This document shows, piece by piece, positions 58,866-64,000 of a stretch of 64,000 nt of DNA (position 1 is its first letter; the number at the start of each line of letters is the position of its first letter). Origin of the DNA: Mycolicibacterium parafortuitum (GTDB lineage: Bacteria > Actinomycetota > Actinomycetes > Mycobacteriales > Mycobacteriaceae); NCBI RefSeq assembly GCF_002086815.1, contig NZ_MVID01000005.1:124001-188000 (forward strand), read 5' to 3'. Below the pieces are notes generated by a model. The model searched no databases, was not told where the DNA came from, and saw nothing but the letters and a program-made list of their open reading frames with translations. The position numbers and the translations under genes were made by a program.

Positions 58866-60356
58866 TCAGGCGGGCAGGTCCCAGGTGTGCACCGGTTCGT
58901 TGGTGTGCATGCGCTCGCAGTACAGCCGCAGCATCTCGGCCAGCGCCTCCGGCCGGCTCATACCGCGACCCTGGAGCGCGGTCACCGTCGAGGACTGCCA
59001 GCTCGCGCCGTTGCGGCCGGTCTTGGCGCGGCCCTCGATCACCCCGAGGTAGCGGTCACGCACCTCGGCGGACACCTCCCACCGGCGCAGCCCCTCCTCG
59101 GCCAGCGGCAGCAGCTGCCGCAGCACCAGTTCGTCGGGTGTCACCTCACCGACGCCGGGCCAGTACAGCCGTGCGTCCATGCCGTGATGGGCGGCGGCGA
59201 CGAAATTCGCCTCGGCGGCGGCGAAGCTCATCTTCGTCCACAGCGGGCGATCCTCCTCGGACAGCGTGCGCAGCACGCCGTAGTAGAAGGCCGCGTTGGC
59301 CATCATGTCCAGCACCGTCGGCCCGGCCGGCAGGACCCGGTTCTCCACCCGCAGATGCGGTCGCCCGTTCACGATGTCGTACACCGGCCGGTTCCAGCGG
59401 TAGATGGTGCCGTTGTGCAGCCGCAACTCGGAGAGCTCCGGGGTGCGCCCGGCCGCCAGCTCCGCCGCCGGATCCTCGTCGGACAGCTCCGGCAGCAACG
59501 ACGGGAAGTAGCGCACGTTCTCCTCGAACAGATCGAAGATCGAGGTGATCCAGCGTTCCCCGAACCACACCCGGGGCCGCACCCCCTGCGTCTTCAGTTC
59601 GTCGGGGCGGGTGTCGGTGGCCTGGGTGAACAGCTCGATGCGGGTCTCGGCCCACAGGTGGTGGCCGAAGAAGTACGGCGAGTTGGCGCCGACCGCCAGC
59701 TGCGGACCGGCCAGCACCTGGGCGGCGTTCCAGTTGTTCGCGAAATCCGCCGGCGACACCTGGAGGTGCAATTGCATGCTGGTGCAAGCGGATTCGGGCG
59801 CGATGGATGCGGTCTGCAGGCTCAGCCGCTCCGGTCCGGCGATGTCGATCATGATGTCCTCGCCGCGCGCGGTGAAGATCGAGTCGTTGAGCGCCTGATA
59901 GCGGCTGGACTCGCTCATCCACTCACCCGTCAGATGCTCGGGCATCAGCGTGGGCAGGATCCCGATCATCACGATGTGCGAGCCGTCGGCGCCGGCCTTC
60001 GCCTCGGCAGCGTTCAGGCTGGCGCGGACATCGGCCTCGAGGTCGAGTGCGGCGCGGCCCGGCAACCGGCGCGGCGGCACGTTGAACTCGATGTTGTAGG
60101 CGCCCAGCTCGGTCTGATACGCCGGGTCGGCGATCGACGCGAGCACCTCGGAGTTGTTCATCGCGGGTTGGTAGGCGGAGTCGACGAGGTTGCACTCGAT
60201 CTCCATGCCCGTCAGCGGCTTCTCGAAGTCGAAGCTCGCCTGGGCCAGCATCGTCTCGAACACGTCGAGGCACAGCTGCACCTTGCGCCGGTACTCGCGG
60301 CGGTGCGCGCGACTGAACTCGGTCTGCTTCAGCGCGGGATCGATGTCCTTGCCCAC
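58866..60356 (-). CDS. Glutamate-cysteine-ligase-like (GCS2) protein
   Basis: A 496-residue GCS2-superfamily protein, likely the Rv3698 counterpart: [46 protein letters not shown] and [12 protein letters not shown]. The family ligates glutamate to cysteine or other amines. It is distinct from EgtA in length and sequence and about 9 kb away. It may act on another acceptor; YbdK-type paralogues often have unknown substrates. ATG at 60356; upstream the gene is flanked by a methyltransferase gene 10 nt away on the same strand. Confidence 0.82.
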   Translation of the reverse strand: MGKDIDPALKQTEFSRAHRREYRRKVQLCLDVFETMLAQASFDFEKPLTGMEIECNLVDSAYQPAMNNSEVLASIADPAYQTELGAYNIEFNVPPRRLPGRAALDLEADVRASLNAAEAKAGADGSHIVMIGILPTLMPEHLTGEWMSESSRYQALNDSIFTARGEDIMIDIAGPERLSLQTASIAPESACTSMQLHLQVSPADFANNWNAAQVLAGPQLAVGANSPYFFGHHLWAETRIELFTQATDTRPDELKTQGVRPRVWFGERWITSIFDLFEENVRYFPSLLPELSDEDPAAELAAGRTPELSELRLHNGTIYRWNRPVYDIVNGRPHLRVENRVLPAGPTVLDMMANAAFYYGVLRTLSEEDRPLWTKMSFAAAEANFVAAAHHGMDARLYWPGVGEVTPDELVLRQLLPLAEEGLRRWEVSAEVRDRYLGVIEGRAKTGRNGASWQSSTVTALQGRGMSRPEALAEMLRLYCERMHTNEPVHTWDLPA

Positions 60357-60366
60357 GGGACCGAGC

Positions 60367-61134
60367 CTATCGGCGCGACGCGATCGCGACCTGCGGACTG
60401 AACAACCCGCCGCGCAGTTCGACGGCGGCGCCGGCGGACTCGGCCAGCGCGCGCAGCGCCGCCGGGCTGTAGGCCCGCAGCGAGCTGATCACCCCGTCGT
60501 GGACGAACGGCACCAGCGGGGCCCACGGCAGCATCGCGGCGAGCCGCAACATGTGCAGCGGGGCCGGTGGCCGGGGCAGGTCGATGATCACGAGGCGGTC
60601 GGCGGCGCGGGTGCCCTCGGCGATCACCCGGGCCGCGTCCTGCGGAGGAAGGTGGTGAAACGACAGCGCGAACACCGCCAGGTCGAACTCGCCGTCCTCG
60701 GCGTCCAGAGCTGTCGCGTCCATCCGGCGCACCGTGGCCCGCCGGTGCCGGCCCAGGTCGCCCGCGGCGATCGCGGCCACCGATTCCGGGGCGACGTCGG
60801 TGACGGTCAGCCGGGCGGTCGGGTGCCAGTCCAACAGCTTGCGCGACAGCGCGCCGTGGCCGGCCCCGAGCTCCAGGATCTTCGGGTCAGGCACCTCGGC
60901 GACCTCGTCGAGGACGATCTGGGCGAACCGTTCGTGGTTGCCGAACGTCTCGCCGGTCCAGTCCAGCGCGCGGATCACGCTGCGTTTGCGGGCGACGTCG
61001 GCCGGGCGCTCGGAGGCCCGGTCGAGGTACTCCTGCCGGTCGGTCTCCAGCAGCCGGTCCAGGCACGATGCCCGCGGTCCGCCGCGCGGCATCGTCGAGA
61101 TGTCGGTCTGGGCTGTCGGCATGTAGTCCATCAT
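60367..61134 (-). CDS. Class I SAM-dependent methyltransferase
   Basis: A 255-residue methyltransferase: [32 protein letters not shown], and [20 protein letters not shown] with SFHHLPPQ. Start among ATGs 61134, 61131 and 61122. The first lies only 6 nt from the divergent glpK ATG, so each promoter must lie within the other's coding sequence unless the true start is further in. Its stop is 10 nt before the GCS2 gene. Confidence 0.83.
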   Translation of the reverse strand: MMDYMPTAQTDISTMPRGGPRASCLDRLLETDRQEYLDRASERPADVARKRSVIRALDWTGETFGNHERFAQIVLDEVAEVPDPKILELGAGHGALSRKLLDWHPTARLTVTDVAPESVAAIAAGDLGRHRRATVRRMDATALDAEDGEFDLAVFALSFHHLPPQDAARVIAEGTRAADRLVIIDLPRPPAPLHMLRLAAMLPWAPLVPFVHDGVISSLRAYSPAALRALAESAGAAVELRGGLFSPQVAIASRR

Positions 61135-61140
61135 GGACGA

Positions 61141-62658
61141 ATGGCCGACTTCGTCGCTGCAATCGACCAGGGCACCACCAGCACCCGCTGCATGATTTTC
61201 GACCACGACGGCGCCGAAGTGGGCCGTCACCAGCTCGAACACGAGCAGATCCTGCCCAGGGCCGGCTGGGTCGAACACAACCCCGTCGAGATCTGGGAGC
61301 GCGCCGCCTCGGTGGTCGCGACCGCGCTGAACAAGACCAAGCTCGCGGCATCGGACCTCGCGGCGCTGGGCATCACCAACCAGCGCGAGACGTCGCTGGT
61401 GTGGAACCGCCGCACCGGGCGGCCCTACTACAACGCGATCGTCTGGCAGGACACCCGCACCGACCGGATCGCCTCGGCGCTGGACCGCGACGGCCGCGGC
61501 GAGGTGATCCGGCGCAAGGCCGGCCTGCCGCCGGCCACCTACTTCTCCGGCGGCAAGCTGCAGTGGCTGCTGGAGAACGTCGACGGGCTGCGCGAGGATG
61601 CCGAGAAGGGTGACGCGATCTTCGGCACCACTGACACCTGGGTGCTGTGGAACCTGACGGGCGGCCCGCGCGGCGGGGTGCACGTCACCGACGTCACCAA
61701 CGCCAGCCGCACGATGCTGATGAACCTGGAGACCCTGGATTGGGACGACGAGCTCCTGGGGTTCTTCGGCGTTCCGCGCCAGATGCTTCCCGGGATCTGT
61801 CCGTCGTCGTCGCCGGAGCCCTACGGTGTCACCGTCTACGGGGACCTGCCGATCACCGGGATCCTCGGTGACCAGCAGGCCGCGATGGTCGGCCAGGTCT
61901 GCCTGTCCGCCGGCGAGGCCAAGAACACCTACGGCACAGGAAATTTCCTGCTTCTCAACACCGGAGAGACGATCGTGCGGTCCGACAACGGGCTGCTCAC
62001 CACCGTCTGCTACCAGTTCGCGTCGAGAGACGGAAGCCCGGCGAAACCCGTTTACGCCCTTGAGGGTTCGATCGCGGTGACCGGTTCGGCGGTGCAGTGG
62101 CTGCGCGACCAGCTCGGCATCATCAGTGGTGCGGCCCAGAGCGAGTCGCTGGCCCGGCAGGTCGAGGACAACGGCGGGGTGTACTTCGTGCCGGCGTTTT
62201 CCGGCCTGTTCGCCCCGTACTGGCGTTCGGACGCCCGCGGCGCGATCGTGGGGCTGTCCCGGTTCAACACCAACGCACATCTGGCCCGTGCGACGCTGGA
62301 GGCGATCTGCTACCAGAGCCGCGACGTCGTCGACGCGATGGCCGCGGATTCCGGTGTGCACCTTGAGGTTCTGAAGGTCGACGGCGGGATCACCGCCAAC
62401 GACCTGTGTATGCAGATCCAGGCCGATGTGCTCGGTGTCGACGTGGTCAGGCCGGTGGTCGCCGAGACGACGGCGCTCGGCGCCGCGTACGCGGCGGGCC
62501 TGGCCGTCGGGTTCTGGGACGGACCCGACGACCTGCGCGCGAACTGGCAGGAGGACAAACGCTGGACCCCGAACTGGTCGGAAGAGCGGCGTGCCAACGG
62601 ATATGCCGGTTGGCGCAAGGCCGTCGAGCGCACCCTGGACTGGGTCGACGTCGACTGA
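61141..62658 (+). CDS. glpK: Glycerol kinase
   Basis: A 505-residue FGGY kinase: [57 protein letters not shown] and [20 protein letters not shown]. It phosphorylates glycerol with ATP, the entry to glycerolipid and central metabolism. This corresponds to Rv3696c. ATG 61141 is set by the family N-terminus. No glycerol facilitator or glpD is adjacent. Confidence 0.96.
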   Translation: MADFVAAIDQGTTSTRCMIFDHDGAEVGRHQLEHEQILPRAGWVEHNPVEIWERAASVVATALNKTKLAASDLAALGITNQRETSLVWNRRTGRPYYNAIVWQDTRTDRIASALDRDGRGEVIRRKAGLPPATYFSGGKLQWLLENVDGLREDAEKGDAIFGTTDTWVLWNLTGGPRGGVHVTDVTNASRTMLMNLETLDWDDELLGFFGVPRQMLPGICPSSSPEPYGVTVYGDLPITGILGDQQAAMVGQVCLSAGEAKNTYGTGNFLLLNTGETIVRSDNGLLTTVCYQFASRDGSPAKPVYALEGSIAVTGSAVQWLRDQLGIISGAAQSESLARQVEDNGGVYFVPAFSGLFAPYWRSDARGAIVGLSRFNTNAHLARATLEAICYQSRDVVDAMAADSGVHLEVLKVDGGITANDLCMQIQADVLGVDVVRPVVAETTALGAAYAAGLAVGFWDGPDDLRANWQEDKRWTPNWSEERRANGYAGWRKAVERTLDWVDVD

Positions 62659-62662
62659 TCCG

Positions 62663-63514
62663 TCACGTGTGGTCGGTGGTGACCGCCAGGTCGTAGCCGG
62701 CCTTCACGTCGGCGGCCATCGCGTCGATCTTGCCCTGGGCCATCGCCACCGCATCCGAACCGAGCGGCTGGTGCAGCGGTCCCCGTCCTGTCACCGCGAT
62801 CTCGATGATCGCCGCGGCACCCTTGACCGGGTCGCCGAGCTGGGTGCCCTGCATCTGCAGATGCTGTTCGGTCATCTCCCGCAGCGCCGGGTAGGCGTCC
62901 CCGGCGGCGGTGGGCAGTGCCAGCGAGTCGGTGGTCAGGAAGTCGGTACGGAAGTACCCGGGCTCGACGATCGTGACCTGGATGCCGAAATCGGCCAGCT
63001 CCTGGGCCAGCGCCTCGCTGAGCCCGTTGAGCGCGAACTTGCCCGCGCTGTAGAGGGCCCACCCCGGGAACGCGGTCACGCCGAGGATCGACGACACGTT
63101 CACGATGTGCCCGCTGCCCGCGGTGCGCAGGCGAGGGATGGCTGCCCGCAGCACATTCCAGACCCCGAACACCTGGATGTCGAACATCGCCCGGGCCTCG
63201 GCGTCGGTGGTCTCCTCGACAGCACCGATCAGTCCGTAGCCGGCGTTGTTGACCACGACGTCGAGATGGCCGAACTTCTCGGCGGTGTCCGCGACGGCCG
63301 CGCCGACCGAGGTGGGGTCGCCGAGGTCGACCTGCAGGGGCAGCAGCCGGGCGGTGTCGACGCCTGCCAGCGCGCCGAGCAGCCGGTCGGTCGAGCGGGT
63401 GGTCGCCGCGACGTTGTCGCCGCGCTGCAGCAGTTGGCGCACGAGTTCGAGGCCGAGGCCGCGGGAGGCGCCGGTGACGAACCAGGTGGCGGGACGGTCG
63501 GTGGGATAGGCCAT
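62663..63514 (-). CDS. SDR family oxidoreductase
   Basis: A 283-residue classical SDR: TGASRGLG at about residues 15-22, VVNNAGYG, SSILG and YSAGKFALNG with catalytic Tyr and Lys. The SDRs closest in style (with EPGYFRTDFL) act on small ketones or unknown xenobiotics. ATG 63514 is chosen since the upstream frame is shadow. Divergent from an HTH regulator; an inverted repeat in between (63637-63653) is a likely operator. Converges on glpK with a 4-nt gap. Confidence 0.9.
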   Translation of the reverse strand: MAYPTDRPATWFVTGASRGLGLELVRQLLQRGDNVAATTRSTDRLLGALAGVDTARLLPLQVDLGDPTSVGAAVADTAEKFGHLDVVVNNAGYGLIGAVEETTDAEARAMFDIQVFGVWNVLRAAIPRLRTAGSGHIVNVSSILGVTAFPGWALYSAGKFALNGLSEALAQELADFGIQVTIVEPGYFRTDFLTTDSLALPTAAGDAYPALREMTEQHLQMQGTQLGDPVKGAAAIIEIAVTGRGPLHQPLGSDAVAMAQGKIDAMAADVKAGYDLAVTTDHT

Positions 63515-63636
63515 GATGTCTCCTCGAAATGATGTGGCTCCGAACTCGTTTGAGAACGGCATGCACTCAGTCTGGAAGTCGCGAGCGCGCTGTGGGCCGC
63601 CATAACAGGGCCGCCTCGGCCTATGTGCGGGCAACC

Positions 63637-63653
63637 TAGGACTCGTTGTCCTA
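63637..63653. promoter_or_regulatory. Inverted repeat between SDR and HTH regulator
   Basis: TAGGAC-TCGTT-GTCCTA: perfect 6-bp arms with a 5-nt centre, 24 bp before the regulator start and about 120 bp from the SDR start. Position suggests an operator for the regulator, controlling both genes. The rest of the 162-bp spacer shows nothing recognised. Confidence 0.5.
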
Positions 63654-63676
63654 CCCCCGTGCCGCGCGGTTCTGCG

Positions 63677-64000
63677 ATGATGGCGGTCGTGGCGGACGTC
63701 AACCGCGAACTCGCGGATTTCCTGAAACGCGCTCGCGCCGCGGTCGATCCGGAGCGTGCGGGTCTGCCCGCCGACAGCCGGGTCCGCCGGGTGCCCGGGC
63801 TGCGCCGCGAGGAGGTCGCGCTGCTCGCCGGGGTGTCGACCGACTACTACACCCGGCTGGAACAGGGACGGCGGATCACCCCGTCGACGGCGGTGCTGGA
63901 CGCGATCGCCCGCGCGCTGGATCTCGACGCCACCGGCCGCGCCCATCTCGGGCACCTGGTCGGCGCGCCGTCGCACCGGCGCGCGAAGTCCCGCCCGGTG
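63677..64000 (+). CDS. XRE/MmyB-type helix-turn-helix regulator (partial)
   Basis: The gene runs off the window end; 108 residues are visible. RVRRVPGLRREEVALLAGVS, then TDYYTRLEQGRRITPSTAVL, is the hallmark N-terminal HTH of MmyB-like regulators, whose missing C-terminus is a PAS-like ligand domain. These often sit divergent from one SDR and control it. ATG 63677, ATG 63680 and GTG 63689 are possible starts. Confidence 0.9.
   Translation, partial: MMAVVADVNRELADFLKRARAAVDPERAGLPADSRVRRVPGLRREEVALLAGVSTDYYTRLEQGRRITPSTAVLDAIARALDLDATGRAHLGHLVGAPSHRRAKSRPV

Overview
The window is GC-rich, densely coded actinobacterial chromosome. Gene content and order point to a rapidly growing Mycobacterium (Mycolicibacterium): a ligC/PrimPol pair, a lucA-like gene, tRNA-Ser and SRP RNA next to an Rv3722c-type aminotransferase and dnaX, the tuberculostearic-acid pair tmsA/tmsB, ami1, ybaB-recR, gatD-murT, dnaQ, leuA, ask-asd, the complete ergothioneine cluster egtABCDE and glpK. 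From memory this resembles the Rv3731-Rv3696 neighbourhood of M. tuberculosis, with extra genes inserted. I see no insertion sequence, prophage, CRISPR array or replication origin.

Layout. 0-4.2 kb: an oxidative module (F420-type oxidoreductase, cytochrome P450, SDR, NTF2-fold protein) with a TetR regulator and two matching palindromic operators. 4.2-10.7 kb: VOC protein, PLP decarboxylase, ligC-PrimPol, an anchored protein, a thioesterase and a DapB-like oxidoreductase. 10.7-16.8 kb: PDZ serine protease, LucA-like membrane protein, tRNA-Ser, SRP RNA, aminotransferase, a 57-bp tandem repeat, dnaX and a small membrane protein. 16.8-27.5 kb: tmsB/tmsA, SRPBCC protein, amidase, ybaB, recR, a DUF559-type nuclease-like gene behind a long inverted repeat, gatD/murT, dnaQ, AraC regulator, methyltransferase. 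27.5-29.5 kb: leuA, preceded by what looks like a leucine attenuator with a leaderless leader peptide.

30.6-38.3 kb is a nitrogen-assimilation operon on the minus strand: ammonium transporter, short glutamine synthetase, three glutamate-synthase-like subunits (amidotransferase, GXGXG protein, FMN protein), an FAD amine/amino-acid oxidase and an XRE-cupin regulator, with a candidate GlnR box upstream of amt. The set resembles gamma-glutamylamide / N-methylglutamate pathways for taking up amines.

38.3-48.6 kb: Ntn hydrolase, nitroreductase, ask-asd, secreted and proline-rich proteins, catalase, and a zinc-starvation locus: four cysteine-poor alternative ribosomal proteins (L28, L33, S14, S18) divergent from a CobW-like gene, with two back-to-back Zur-type palindromes. 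48.7-54 kb: egtABCDE, tightly overlapping. 54-64 kb: EAL-DICT protein, dicarboxylate symporter, a three-gene overlapping operon (methyltransferase, WH-motif protein, GPP34-domain protein with a Cys-Gly repeat tail), a glutamate-cysteine-ligase-like protein, methyltransferase, glpK, SDR, and an HTH regulator cut by the window edge.
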